From Phascolarctobacterium sp. (GTDB lineage: Bacteria; Bacillota; Negativicutes; Acidaminococcales; Acidaminococcaceae), in contig QAMT01000005.1 of assembly GCA_003150755.1 (NCBI GenBank), positions 62,001 to 126,000 on the forward strand: a stretch of 64,000 bases of DNA. Reading direction: 5' to 3'. This document shows, piece after piece, positions 25,153 through 33,724 of the stretch; positions within the stretch are counted from its first letter, which is position 1, and each line of letters starts with the position of its first letter. A program made the position numbers and the translations under genes. Below the pieces are notes generated by a model that was given only the letters and a program-made list of their open reading frames with translations, had not been told where the DNA came from and made no database searches.

Positions 25153-25979
25153 GTAATTTTTGTTTTATTGTATTTTAACAGTTCCGCCGCTGTTATCTCC
25201 GGCGCAAGGTTGGAGCCTATCGGGTGGTAATATTCAGAATAAATGCCGTGGTAATCGCTGCCGCCGGTGCAGAACAAGCCGTACTGCTTGGCAGATTCGC
25301 GCACAACTTTGTGCCAGTAGGCACCGTGTACCGGGTGCATAAGTTCTATGCCCCAAAGCCCTGCCGCTTTCAGTTCCGGCAGGCTGTCAAAGTTGTTCTG
25401 CTGCCCAGGATGCGCCAGCACAGCCACGCCGCCGCAGTCTGTTATCGCGCGTACCGCGTCTGCCGCCGCTGCGTACTTAATGCCAAAATCTCCCGGCCCG
25501 CCGCCGTGAAAAATATGGTGGTACACATGCCCGAATATTTTTTCATCCTGCCCGCTGTCAGACAAATAACGCAGTATATGCTTTTTAAAAATATATTTGT
25601 GTGTATATGGTAAAACATCTTCTGCCGTTATTTTATAACCCAGTTTTTGCAAAAGCTCTATTTTTTGCAGTGAGTTTTCATGCCGCGCTTCTGCAATGGG
25701 CCGGCACAAAGCGTCAATAGCGTCCGATGTCTTAAAATCATAGCCCAGGATATGCACCTTTTTGCCTGTGCGGTAATCGCGTGCCGATATTTCCACGCCA
25801 GGCAGCACCTTGACGCCATAATTTTTACCAAGCTCAATGCTTCTTTGCCAGCCTTCCGTTGTATCGTGTTCTGTAAACGCTAAAACCTCAATGCCGCAGG
25901 CAGCAGCTTTGCGCAAAATCGCCGTGCGGCTGTCGCTGCCGTCCGAAAATTCCGAATGGATATGTAAATCTGCCTTCAT
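25140..25979 (-). CDS. PHP-domain phosphoesterase (RNase AM/TrpH-like)
   Basis: The 279-residue protein shows the PHP metal motifs: HIHSEFSDGSD (6-16), FTEHDTTEGW (about 36-45), GVEISA, HPGQQNN (near 195) and GGSDYHG (near 240). Closest named relatives are the 3',5'-nucleoside bisphosphate phosphatases (TrpH/YciV, also called RNase AM), which hydrolyse pAp and trim short RNA 5' ends. The exact substrate is not certain. It stands alone between the nuclease gene and proA and ends in its own terminator. Confidence 0.88.
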   Translation of the reverse strand: MKADLHIHSEFSDGSDSRTAILRKAAACGIEVLAFTEHDTTEGWQRSIELGKNYGVKVLPGVEISARDYRTGKKVHILGYDFKTSDAIDALCRPIAEARHENSLQKIELLQKLGYKITAEDVLPYTHKYIFKKHILRYLSDSGQDEKIFGHVYHHIFHGGGPGDFGIKYAAAADAVRAITDCGGVAVLAHPGQQNNFDSLPELKAAGLWGIELMHPVHGAYWHKVVRESAKQYGLFCTGGSDYHGIYSEYYHPIGSNLAPEITAAELLKYNKTKITRLA

Positions 25980-26124
25980 ACTTGTATCAGTTCCCTTACG
26001 CTAACCTTTCCTTTATCTTACAAAACGCAGGCGCTAACTGCAAGCATTACGGCACATCTTTTACCAATGTTTTACCTGGCGGCGTTTGTTTAATCAAAGC
26101 CTAAAACAGCTTAATCTCTTTTTA

Positions 26125-26157
26125 ACAAAATAACCGGCCGCACTATGCAGCCGGTTG
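26125..26157 (-). terminator. Terminator after proA
   Basis: The inverted repeat 26132-26141/26148-26156 (AACCGG-core) is followed on the minus strand by TATTTTGTT. It lies about 14 nt after the stop codon. Confidence 0.65.
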
Positions 26158-26170
26158 GTATATTATTTAT

Positions 26171-27427
26171 TTAGCCCCTTACCTGCCCGTTGCCGGTAAT
26201 AAGGTATTTATAACTTGTAAGTTCAGGCAAAGCCATCGGTCCGCGGGCATGCAGTTTTTGCGTGCTGATACCGATTTCTGCGCCGAAGCCGAACTCAAAG
26301 CCATCCGTAAAGCGGGTAGACGCATTGACATATACTGCCGCCGCGTCCACGCAATCCTGAAATTTACGCGCCGCATTATAATCTTCGGTCACAATACATT
26401 CAGAATGTTTGGTACTGTATTTAGCAATATGCGCCAGAGCTTCATCAATACTGTCCACAATTTTTACGGACAGGCGCAAATCGCCGTACTCTGTCGCCCA
26501 GTCTTCTTCCGTTGCAGGCTGCACGCGCTCGTCAAACTCCTGCGTTGCCTGGCAGCCAAAAATCTGCACGCCAGCTTTAAAATATTCGTCCAGCATCTGC
26601 GGCAAAAACTTACCGGCAATATCCTTATGCACCAGCAATGTTTCCATAGCATTGCAAACAGAAGGACGCTGCACCTTGGCATTAAAGGCAATTTTGCGCG
26701 CCATAGCGCAGTCCGCAGCAGCATCGACATAAGTATGGCATACGCCGCTGCCGGTTTCAATAACGGGCACGGTTGCGTTTTGCACAACGGCTTTAATCAG
26801 CCCTGCGCCGCCGCGCGGAATAACTACATCGACATAATCGTTCATTTTAATAAGCGCCGTTACCGCAGTGCGGTCAGTCGTATCAATAAACTGAATTGCG
26901 CCCTGCGGGATACCTGCTGCTTCCGCCGCTTCCGTCAGCACGCCTGCTACCGCAAGGTTAGACTGCATTGCTTCGCTGCCGCCTTTTAATACAACGGCAT
27001 TGCCGGATTTAAGGCATAGCCCAATAGCGTCCGCCGTTACATTGGGGCGCGCTTCGTAAATAATGCCGATAACGCCCAGCGGTACGCGCACCTTGGTAAT
27101 TTTAAGCCCGTTGGCAAGGGTCTGCCCGCCGATGACGTTGCCAACAGGGTCGGGCAGTGCAGCAACCTGCTTCAGCCCTTCTGCCATACCGGCAATACGC
27201 TCCGGTGTCAGGCGCAGCCTGTCCTGCATGGATTCGCGCATGCCGTTTTCTTTGGCAGCCTGCATATCCTTATCATTGGCTTCAATAATTAAATCAGTCT
27301 TTGCCAATAGCGCATCTGCCATAGCCAGCAGCGCCTTGTTTTTTACAGCCGCCGATACTACTGCCAGCGCACCTGCCGCGTTATGGGCAGCTTCGGCCTT
27401 AGCCTTTACCAAATCAAAAGTAGTCAT
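26171..27427 (-). CDS. proA: Glutamate-5-semialdehyde dehydrogenase (gamma-glutamyl phosphate reductase) ProA
   Basis: ProA reduces gamma-glutamyl phosphate to glutamate-5-semialdehyde with NADPH, the second step of proline synthesis. The 418-residue protein has the aldehyde dehydrogenase fold with LGVIGIIYEARPNV (near 108-121) and the catalytic cysteine in TGSGVCHTYVD (near 246). The ending RGPMALPELTSYKY is typical. The ATG at 27427 has GGGGG 8 nt upstream. It follows proB after 13 nt. Confidence 0.97.
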   Translation of the reverse strand: MTTFDLVKAKAEAAHNAAGALAVVSAAVKNKALLAMADALLAKTDLIIEANDKDMQAAKENGMRESMQDRLRLTPERIAGMAEGLKQVAALPDPVGNVIGGQTLANGLKITKVRVPLGVIGIIYEARPNVTADAIGLCLKSGNAVVLKGGSEAMQSNLAVAGVLTEAAEAAGIPQGAIQFIDTTDRTAVTALIKMNDYVDVVIPRGGAGLIKAVVQNATVPVIETGSGVCHTYVDAAADCAMARKIAFNAKVQRPSVCNAMETLLVHKDIAGKFLPQMLDEYFKAGVQIFGCQATQEFDERVQPATEEDWATEYGDLRLSVKIVDSIDEALAHIAKYSTKHSECIVTEDYNAARKFQDCVDAAAVYVNASTRFTDGFEFGFGAEIGISTQKLHARGPMALPELTSYKYLITGNGQVRG

Positions 27428-27440
27428 CACAACAGCCCCC

Positions 27441-28574
27441 TTAATTTAAAATTACCAAATCATCGCGGTGAATAACCTCGTCATAATTTTTATGCCCGAG
27501 AATTTTTTCTATTTCGTAGGTTTTGCAGCCCTTGATTTGCTGCAGTTCGTCCGAAGAATAATGGCACAGCCCGCGTGCAAGTTCAAAACCGTCCTGCGTT
27601 ACTACACTTACAGTATTGCCTGCTTCAAAATTGCCTTCAACTTTTGTAATACCGGCAGGCAAAATACTGCACCCGCCTGCTTTTTTAACCGCTTTTACGC
27701 AGCCGTCATCGACAACAATCCTGCCCATAATGCGTGCGCCAAAGGCCAGCCAGCGTTTGCGGAACTGCAAGCGGTTCTCTTTGGAAGCAAACAGTGTGCC
27801 GATTTCCTCGCCATTTAAAATGCGGGCGATAACGTCTTTTTCGCTGCCGCTGGCAATTACCATGTTGATACCGGAACTGGTTGCGTTTTTGGCAGCCTGT
27901 AATTTAGTAAACATGCCGCCCGTGCCGACGCTGCTGCCTGCACCGCCTGCCAGCGCTTCAACCTCCGGCGTAATTTCATCAATCTGGCTGATGAGCGTTG
28001 CTTCCGGGTGCGTCTGCGGATTTGCGGTATAAAGCCCTTCCACGTCCGACAGGATAATTACCAGGTCCGCGTCCGTAATGCCGGCAACAAGTGCCGACAT
28101 ATTGTCGTTGTCGCCGATTTTAAGTTCATCCAGCGCCACTACATCATTTTCGTTGACGATAGGTATAACGCCGTTTTTCAAAAGTTCCATAAAAGTGTTG
28201 CGCGCATTAGTGTAACGGTGCCTGTCCACCGTTTCCATTTTGGTTAAAAGCACCTGCGCCACAATCTGCCCGTATTCGGCAAAAAACTTTTCGTAGGTGT
28301 GCATCAAAATGCCCTGCCCTATTGCGGCAGCGGCTTGTTTGCCGGGTATGGTACGTGGTTTTTCCGGCAGCCCCAAGCGGTCAACGCCCACAGCCACAGC
28401 TCCGGACGTTACCAAAATCATCTGGCGGCCCTGGTTCTGCAAATCAGACATCTCGCGCGCCAGCCTGTCAATACGCCCAAAATCACGCTTACCGTTTTGG
28501 TGCGTAATTGTGCTGCTGCCAACCTTAACAACAACTCGTTTTGCCTTTTTTAAATCAGACCGTTGTAATACCAT
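27441..28574 (-). CDS. proB: Glutamate 5-kinase ProB
   Basis: ProB phosphorylates glutamate at the gamma carboxyl, the first step of proline synthesis. The 377-residue protein has an N-terminal amino acid kinase domain (about 8-265) with VVVKVGSSTI, LVTSGAVAVG and IVNENDVVA. A C-terminal PUA domain follows (about 285-365), as in E. coli ProB, where proline feedback acts on the kinase domain. The ATG at 28574 has SD GAGGTGAGGGG; longer in-frame starts lie inside obg. It lies 13 nt downstream of obg. Confidence 0.97.
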   Translation of the reverse strand: MVLQRSDLKKAKRVVVKVGSSTITHQNGKRDFGRIDRLAREMSDLQNQGRQMILVTSGAVAVGVDRLGLPEKPRTIPGKQAAAAIGQGILMHTYEKFFAEYGQIVAQVLLTKMETVDRHRYTNARNTFMELLKNGVIPIVNENDVVALDELKIGDNDNMSALVAGITDADLVIILSDVEGLYTANPQTHPEATLISQIDEITPEVEALAGGAGSSVGTGGMFTKLQAAKNATSSGINMVIASGSEKDVIARILNGEEIGTLFASKENRLQFRKRWLAFGARIMGRIVVDDGCVKAVKKAGGCSILPAGITKVEGNFEAGNTVSVVTQDGFELARGLCHYSSDELQQIKGCKTYEIEKILGHKNYDEVIHRDDLVILN

Positions 28575-28587
28575 ACCCCTCACCTCA

Positions 28588-29859
28588 TTAGTATTCTTTA
28601 AATTCAAACACCATGTCGCGGATGCGCACCGTCTGCCCTTCAACAATGCCGGCTTCTTTCAAGGCATCGTCAATTTTCAGGCTCTTCCAGATAAGCTGGA
28701 AACGATACAATGCTTCGTCATTGTCAAAATTCGTCATTGCTACAAGGCGTTCGATATTTTTGCCGCGTACTTCAAAATCAGTATCGTTGCCGGGCACGAT
28801 TTCAAAGCTGTCCGGGTCAATTTCTTCTACCAGATTGCTTTCATCGTCCTCATCTTCCGGCACAAAGTCCTGCAGCATTTCGTAAGCCTTGTACATCAAA
28901 GCCTGCAAGCCTTCGCCGGAAGCCGCCGATACCGGCATAATCTCAAAGCCTTTGGCTTCCACATATTCTTTTACGCGCTCAAAGTTTTCCTTGCCTTCCG
29001 GCAGGTCCATTTTATTGGCAACCACAAGCTGCCTGCGGCGCGCCAGCTTATCGCTGTATTCTTTAAGTTCAAAATTGATTTTTTCAAAATCGTCAATCGG
29101 GTCGCGCCCGTCCGTGCCGGATACGTCAAGCACATGCAGCAGGACTTTGGTGCGTTCTACATGGCGCAAAAAGTCATAACCAAGGCCAACGCCCTGATGA
29201 GCGCCTTCGATAAGGCCCGGGATATCTGCCAGCACAAAACTGCGCTCGGTATCGATGCGTACCACGCCCAAAACCGGGGTCAGCGTGGTAAAATGGTAAG
29301 CCGCAATTTCCGGCCTTGCCGCCGATACCTGGGCAATAATGCTGCTTTTGCCTACGCTGGGGTAACCTACAAGGCCAACATCCGCCAGCAGTTTAAGCTC
29401 CAGTTTAACCCAGCGGTTTTCGCCCGGCTCGCCTTTTTCGGCAAACGTCGGCGCACGGTTGGTCGCCGTAGCATAGCAGGCATTGCCCTTGCCGCCGCGT
29501 CCGCCCTTGGCAACAACGTATTCCTGGCCGTCCTCAACCAGATCAGCCAGGCGCACGCCCGTTGCATCGTCGCGCACCAGCGTGCCCATCGGCACCTTTA
29601 CAATAACGTCATCGGCCCTGTGGCCCGTGCAGTTGCTGTTGCCGCCCTGCCCGCCGCGTTTGGCCACAAATTTACGTTTATAACGGAAGTCAATCAGCGT
29701 GTTCAGATTTTTGTCCGCGCGCAGGATTACACTGCCGCCGCGTCCGCCGTTGCCGCCGTTCGGGCCGCCCTTTTCTACAAATTTTTCCCTGCGGAAGCTG
29801 CTCATGCCGTCTCCGCCAGCACCAGCTTCCACATAAATTCTTGCTCTGTCAATAAACAT
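28588..29859 (-). CDS. obg: GTPase Obg/CgtA
   Basis: Obg is an essential GTPase of 50S assembly and stress control. The 423-residue protein has the glycine-rich Obg fold (1-158), with repeated GGxGG runs, a GTPase domain (about 159-330) with GYPSVGKSS, DIPGLIEGAHQG and NKMDLP, and a C-terminal OCT domain (about 345-423). The OCT domain is usual in Gram-positive Obg. The ATG at 29859 has SD AGGAGA; an upstream ATG adds seven non-family residues. It heads the obg-proB-proA operon. Confidence 0.97.
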   Translation of the reverse strand: MFIDRARIYVEAGAGGDGMSSFRREKFVEKGGPNGGNGGRGGSVILRADKNLNTLIDFRYKRKFVAKRGGQGGNSNCTGHRADDVIVKVPMGTLVRDDATGVRLADLVEDGQEYVVAKGGRGGKGNACYATATNRAPTFAEKGEPGENRWVKLELKLLADVGLVGYPSVGKSSIIAQVSAARPEIAAYHFTTLTPVLGVVRIDTERSFVLADIPGLIEGAHQGVGLGYDFLRHVERTKVLLHVLDVSGTDGRDPIDDFEKINFELKEYSDKLARRRQLVVANKMDLPEGKENFERVKEYVEAKGFEIMPVSAASGEGLQALMYKAYEMLQDFVPEDEDDESNLVEEIDPDSFEIVPGNDTDFEVRGKNIERLVAMTNFDNDEALYRFQLIWKSLKIDDALKEAGIVEGQTVRIRDMVFEFKEY

Positions 29860-29908
29860 TATAAAATCTCCTGTATCCAAGGCAAACTAATGCCAATTAT
29901 ATACTATT

Positions 29909-29938
29909 ATTATACCCCAAGCCTGCTAACTTAGGCAA
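29909..29938 (-). promoter_or_regulatory. Promoter of obg-proB-proA
   Basis: Minus strand TTGCCT (29938-29933), an 18-nt spacer and TATAAT (29914-29909). Confidence 0.5.
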
Positions 29939-29939
29939 A

Positions 29940-30485
29940 TCATTTGCCGTGCAGCCACTCCGCCAGAAGCTGCGAAGCAAACATGCCCAGCTTTTTATAA
30001 GTAGCTATCGTCGGGTGGATGCCGTCAAAATACGCTGCCTGCAATTCCCTGTCGCTCAAACCAACAGCATCCTGCAAATCCAGCAAAAATACTTTGCCTT
30101 CAAGCTCCAGCTTGATGCGCCGGCGCAATAGCTCTATCTGCGCATTGTAGTCGTCATCCGCTGCAAACAGCGGCAAAACGATTGCCAGCGGCCATTTTTT
30201 AGCGGTGCAGTATTCCAGCGCCTGCTTTAAATCGTCAATAATAAACCCCTGCGGGCGGCGGTTTAAAATATCGTTAGCGCCTCCCCACAGCAAAATGCCT
30301 TCCGTGCGCTCCGGCAGATACATATTTTTCAGGCGGTACACAATATCATCGCAGCAATCGCCGCATACGCCGTAGTTAAGCATTGTTACACCGGTTTCCG
30401 CCTGCACCTCCGCAATCCACGATTCCTTCGGGCCATACGGAAAACCAAAAATCAAAGAATCGCCAAAACAGGCAACTGTACGCAT
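29940..30485 (-). CDS. SGNH/GDSL-family hydrolase
   Basis: The 181-residue cytoplasmic protein has the SGNH blocks: FGDSLIFG (nucleophile Ser10, block I), Gly in NYGVCGD (block II), WGGANDILN (Asn, block III) and FDGIHPT (Asp/His, block V). It is close to the TesA/lysophospholipase L1 type of esterase. The natural ester is unknown. It lacks a signal peptide and stands between obg and lysR with no clear partner. Confidence 0.88.
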   Translation of the reverse strand: MRTVACFGDSLIFGFPYGPKESWIAEVQAETGVTMLNYGVCGDCCDDIVYRLKNMYLPERTEGILLWGGANDILNRRPQGFIIDDLKQALEYCTAKKWPLAIVLPLFAADDDYNAQIELLRRRIKLELEGKVFLLDLQDAVGLSDRELQAAYFDGIHPTIATYKKLGMFASQLLAEWLHGK

Positions 30486-30555
30486 AGTTTTTCTCCTTTA
30501 ATCAGTCTGCTTGCGTGCTTTCTTATTAACTTAAATTTTACCAAATTTCCTGTCT

Positions 30556-30632
30556 TTTTTCGATTATAAATCGAAAAACTTTCTGCTTTTTGTAATTTTA
30601 TCTACTGCTAGCCGAAGAACTTTCTGTTTTTT
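30556..30632. repeat. Palindrome and a pair of 20-bp direct repeats
   Basis: TTTTTCGATT (30556-30565) pairs with AATCGAAAAA (30569-30578) and may terminate both flanking genes. The second half begins the first of two direct repeats, 30572-30591 and 30613-30632, which match at 18 of 20 bases (CGAARAACTTTCTGYTTTTT). The repeats occur only twice and their role is unknown. Confidence 0.6.
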
Positions 30633-30661
30633 AGTTTTATAGGCTATCAAGCGGTAAAATT

Positions 30662-31546
30662 TTAAAGGTTATTTTCAAACGTCTTTTGCAGTTCTTCAAT
30701 AAAACGCGCGGCAATCGGCGTAAAAACCTGCCGTTTTTTCCAGATGATAAACATTTCCGTACCCAGTTCCGGCTGCAAAGGACGGAATACCAATCCGCTT
30801 GCCGGGCTTGTATCGACAAGATGCGCAAAAGTCAATAAATAGCCCAGCCCTTCACGCGCAAAAACCGAAGCATTATACGCAAGGCGGAACGAACCTTCCA
30901 GCGTAAGCTGATTGATTTTATCGCCGCACCACCGCTGCAAATCGTTATGCCAGCCCTGCTCCGAGCAAAACAGCGGCAACCCGATAAGGTCATCAAAAGC
31001 GATATATTCTTTAGCTGCAAGTGCGCTGCCCGCCGGCATAACCAGCCCCCATTTATCGCCCTCCGGCATTTTCAGTACATTGTATTTTACATAATCCGGC
31101 GCTTCCACAATAACGGCAAAATCAAGCAGCCCCTTGTCCAGTTTTTCTGTAACCTGCTCCGTATCGCCGCTGGTAATATGATAATGAAAGGCAGGGTAAC
31201 GCTTTTTAAAATTTTTGATAACGCCTGCCAGGTGCCGCATCTGATACGATTCTGCACAGCCGAAATAAATATTGCCGCCGATAACGTCATCCATGGCAGA
31301 AAACTCTGCCGTTATTTTATCGGCCATAGCCAGCAAATCTTCGGCGCGCTTGCGCAGCAGCATGCCTTCTTCCGTCAGCTCAATAGAAAAACTGTGGCGG
31401 ATAAACAGTTTTTTGCCAAGTTCTTCTTCCAAACCTTTTAACTGCTTGGAGAGCGTAGACTGCGAAATGTGCAGCCGTTCAGCCGTTTTGGACATGTTTT
31501 CTTCACGCGCGGTTTCCAAAAAATAGCGCAGGGTTCTTATTTCCAT
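30662..31546 (-). CDS. LysR-family transcriptional regulator
   Basis: The 294-residue regulator has an N-terminal winged HTH (about 1-62, with MSKTAERLHISQSTLSKQLK) and a LysR substrate-binding domain (about 90-290). It is divergent from a 77-residue protein gene and a secreted hydrolase gene, with 123 nt between. A perfect 16-bp palindrome lies in that space. This is the classical layout for a LysR regulator that represses itself and controls the divergent genes. The inducer is unknown. Confidence 0.94.
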   Translation of the reverse strand: MEIRTLRYFLETAREENMSKTAERLHISQSTLSKQLKGLEEELGKKLFIRHSFSIELTEEGMLLRKRAEDLLAMADKITAEFSAMDDVIGGNIYFGCAESYQMRHLAGVIKNFKKRYPAFHYHITSGDTEQVTEKLDKGLLDFAVIVEAPDYVKYNVLKMPEGDKWGLVMPAGSALAAKEYIAFDDLIGLPLFCSEQGWHNDLQRWCGDKINQLTLEGSFRLAYNASVFAREGLGYLLTFAHLVDTSPASGLVFRPLQPELGTEMFIIWKKRQVFTPIAARFIEELQKTFENNL

Positions 31547-31589
31547 AACATTAACCTCCGCTTTTATTATAGCATGAATTGAATTTATT

Positions 31590-31605
31590 TCATATCATGA
31601 TATGA
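31590..31605. promoter_or_regulatory. LysR-type operator palindrome
   Basis: TCATATCATGATATGA is a perfect 16-bp palindrome of the T-N11-A class. It lies between lysR, whose -10 TATAAT is nearby on the minus strand, and the divergent genes, whose -10 TATAAT is at 31640-31645. Confidence 0.65.
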
Positions 31606-31669
31606 TTTTTAACCATTAGCGCATTCATACGCTGCACGCTATAATAAAAACAGAAACGAGGTACAGAAA

Positions 31670-31903
31670 ATGAAACAGTTAAGCATCTCCGACTATGCAC
31701 GCGAACTGCAGGAGCTTGGCTGCACCGGCGAAACTGCTGCGGAAATTTTAAATCTGCTAAGGCAGAACCAATACGAAGCCGCATCAGCACTGCTGAAACG
31801 CCATAAGCAGCAGCTTCTCGCCGAGCTGCATAACGCCGGGCAAAAGGTAGACCTGCTGGATTTTCTGCTCTACCAGATTAAAAACCATCCCCACAACGAT
31901 TAA
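31670..31903 (+). CDS. Small helical protein of unknown function
   Basis: The 77-residue soluble protein is predicted to be helical and is rich in Leu, Gln and Glu, with no Cys pair or membrane segment. It starts 24 nt after a plus-strand TATAAT; SD ACGAGG precedes the ATG. It ends 16 nt before the secreted hydrolase start, so the two are probably co-transcribed and both under the LysR regulator. A hydrophobic, coiled-coil-like character suggests a partner protein, but I do not recognise a family. Confidence 0.75.
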   Translation: MKQLSISDYARELQELGCTGETAAEILNLLRQNQYEAASALLKRHKQQLLAELHNAGQKVDLLDFLLYQIKNHPHND

Positions 31904-31919
31904 CGAAAGGATGACAAGC

Positions 31920-33059
31920 ATGAAAAAGAAACTTTTACCTCTTTTAGGCCTGTCGCTGCTGCTTTGCACCGGCCTTGGCACCGCTTACGCGGACAGCGCC
32001 GCACAAAACGCAGCACCGGCAAATATCAGCGCCAGCACAGAAAGGACAGATTTGAAAATGGCACCGAAAGAACAGCTTAATTTAACTAAAGAATGGGACA
32101 AAACCTTTGCCCAGAGCGATAAAGTAAACCACAGCAAAGTAACCTTTGTCAACCGCTACGGCATTACGCTGGCAGCAGATATGTATGTACCCAAAAATGC
32201 AGAAGGGAAACTGCCTGCCATTGCAGTCTGCGGCCCTTTCGGCGCAGTTAAGGAGCAGGCTTCCGGCCTTTATGCGCAAACCATGGCAGAACGCGGCTTT
32301 TTAACCATCGCGTTTGACCCTTCCTTTACCGGTGAAAGCGGCGGCCACCCGCGTTATATGGCTTCGCCCGACATTAACACCGAAGATTTTCAGGCTGCCA
32401 TTGACTTTTTAAGCACCAACGAAATGGTTGACCCCGACAAAATCGGCATCATCGGTATTTGCGGCTGGGGCGGCATGGCACTAAACACTGCGGCGCTTGA
32501 CACACGCATTAAAGCAACCAGCGCTATTACCATGTATGACATGGCGCGTGTAAACACCAACGGTTATTTTGACAGTGAAAATACCGCCGATGCGCGCTAC
32601 GCCAAACGCCAGGCACTTAACGCCCAGCGCACGGCAGACTATAAAAACGGCAGCTATACCCTTGCCGGCGGTGTTGTTGACCCGCTGCCTGCTGACGCAC
32701 CGTTTTTTGTTAAGGATTATTACGATTATTACAAAACCGAGCGCGGTTATCATCCTCGTTCCTTAAACTCCAACGGCGGCTGGAATGTAATCGGCTGCAT
32801 TAGCTTTTTAAATCAGCCCATACTTGCCTACACCAACGAAATCCGCAGCGCCGTGCTGATTATCCACGGCGAAAAGGCACATAGCTGCTACTTCAGCCGC
32901 GATGCTTATAAAAATATGATTGACGGCAACCCCTACACCGATAACAAAGAACTGATGATTATCCCCAATGCCGTACACACCGATTTATATGACGGCGGCG
33001 ATAAAAACTACATTCCGTTTGATAAACTTGAAAGCTTCTTTAAAAAATATTTAAAATAA
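31920..33059 (+). CDS. Secreted alpha/beta hydrolase (dienelactone hydrolase/YcjY-like)
   Basis: The 379-residue protein has a signal peptide (1-24, cut after AYA) and an alpha/beta-hydrolase domain. The nucleophile elbow GICGWGG puts Cys181 where most family members have Ser, as in dienelactone hydrolase. The acid may be in the IIHGEKAHS strand, and the general base is His353 in AVHTDLYD. The substrate is unknown. The second ATG (31920) is used because AAAGGA lies 8 nt upstream; the earlier ATG (31911) overlaps the SD. It follows the 77-residue protein and ends in a strong terminator. Confidence 0.88.
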   Translation: MKKKLLPLLGLSLLLCTGLGTAYADSAAQNAAPANISASTERTDLKMAPKEQLNLTKEWDKTFAQSDKVNHSKVTFVNRYGITLAADMYVPKNAEGKLPAIAVCGPFGAVKEQASGLYAQTMAERGFLTIAFDPSFTGESGGHPRYMASPDINTEDFQAAIDFLSTNEMVDPDKIGIIGICGWGGMALNTAALDTRIKATSAITMYDMARVNTNGYFDSENTADARYAKRQALNAQRTADYKNGSYTLAGGVVDPLPADAPFFVKDYYDYYKTERGYHPRSLNSNGGWNVIGCISFLNQPILAYTNEIRSAVLIIHGEKAHSCYFSRDAYKNMIDGNPYTDNKELMIIPNAVHTDLYDGGDKNYIPFDKLESFFKKYLK

Positions 33060-33072
33060 GCCTGGTAAAGTT

Positions 33073-33107
33073 AAAAGCCTGCTTCAAACCAATGAAGCAG
33101 GCTTTTT
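33073..33107. terminator. Bidirectional terminator between the hydrolase gene and ridA
   Basis: A 14-bp stem (33073-33086 with 33093-33106) and a 6-nt loop are flanked by A- and T-runs. It serves the plus-strand hydrolase gene and probably ridA as well. Confidence 0.9.
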
Positions 33108-33123
33108 GCATATAAAGCTGTTT

Positions 33124-33492
33124 TTATTTTACAGCAATTACTTCAATCTCGCACAGCACGCCTTTAGGAATTGCCTTTACTGCAACACAGCTGCGTGCCG
33201 GTTTGCCGGTAAAGTATTTGGCATAAACTTCGTTAAATGCGGCAAAATCAGCCATGTCTGCCAAAAAGCAGGTAGTTTTGACTACATTGGTATAATCAAG
33301 GCCTGCTTCTGCTAAAATAGCGCCGACGTTTTTGCAGCTTTGTTCTGCCTGGGCTGTAATGCCTTCCGGCACTTCACCGGTTGCCGGGTCAACAGGAATC
33401 TGCCCCGAGGCAAAAATAAAATTGCCAACTTCCATTGCCTGAGAATACGGCCCGATAGCGGCAGGCGCTTTTTCGGTATTGATAACTTTCAT
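33124..33492 (-). CDS. ridA: RidA-family reactive imine/enamine deaminase
   Basis: RidA hydrolyses the reactive enamine/imine intermediates made by PLP enzymes such as threonine dehydratase. The 122-residue protein has the family start IGPYSQA (about 16-22), FASGQIPVDP (near 30-39) and the catalytic arginine in PARSCVAV (about residue 102). The ATG at 33492 has SD GGAGGG; an upstream in-frame start adds six unsupported residues. It has its own promoter, downstream of the orphan RNA and hairpin. Confidence 0.95.
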   Translation of the reverse strand: MKVINTEKAPAAIGPYSQAMEVGNFIFASGQIPVDPATGEVPEGITAQAEQSCKNVGAILAEAGLDYTNVVKTTCFLADMADFAAFNEVYAKYFTGKPARSCVAVKAIPKGVLCEIEVIAVK

Positions 33493-33524
33493 CTTGAACC
33501 CTCCTAACAAAAATCTTTATTTAA

Positions 33525-33553
33525 AGTATATCAGCAAAATGCTTTTTATGCAA
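33525..33553 (-). promoter_or_regulatory. Promoter of ridA
   Basis: Minus strand TTGCAT (33553-33548), a 17-nt spacer and TATACT (33530-33525). This makes ridA independent of the upstream RNA terminator. Confidence 0.6.
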
Positions 33554-33555
33554 AA

Positions 33556-33608
33556 CTGCTTTGCCCGGGAAATAAAACAGCCGCCGTTTGCCGCGGCGGC
33601 CAAAGCAG
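33556..33608. repeat. Nested GC-rich hairpin between the orphan RNA and ridA
   Basis: CTGCTTTG (33556-33563) is complementary to CAAAGCAG (33601-33608). Inside, GCCGCCG (33580-33586) pairs with CGGCGGC (33594-33600). The nested symmetry is exact in both stems. It could be part of a longer read-through transcript from the upstream RNA promoter, or a relic of an element. Its function is unknown. Confidence 0.6.
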
Positions 33609-33724
33609 CACGGCGCACCCCAACGCATGCTGCAAGAGGAATAGAGAATGAGCATTTGAGAATATAAATGAACTGATATTTTAAATTCAACCAATATTCC
33701 GCCCTGCAAAAGAACAAGTAAGCT

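Noticed and set aside
28297..29934. 545-codon open frame on the plus strand opposite obg
   Set aside because: It is the antisense shadow of obg and proB with no SD and atypical composition; obg matches its family along its full length.
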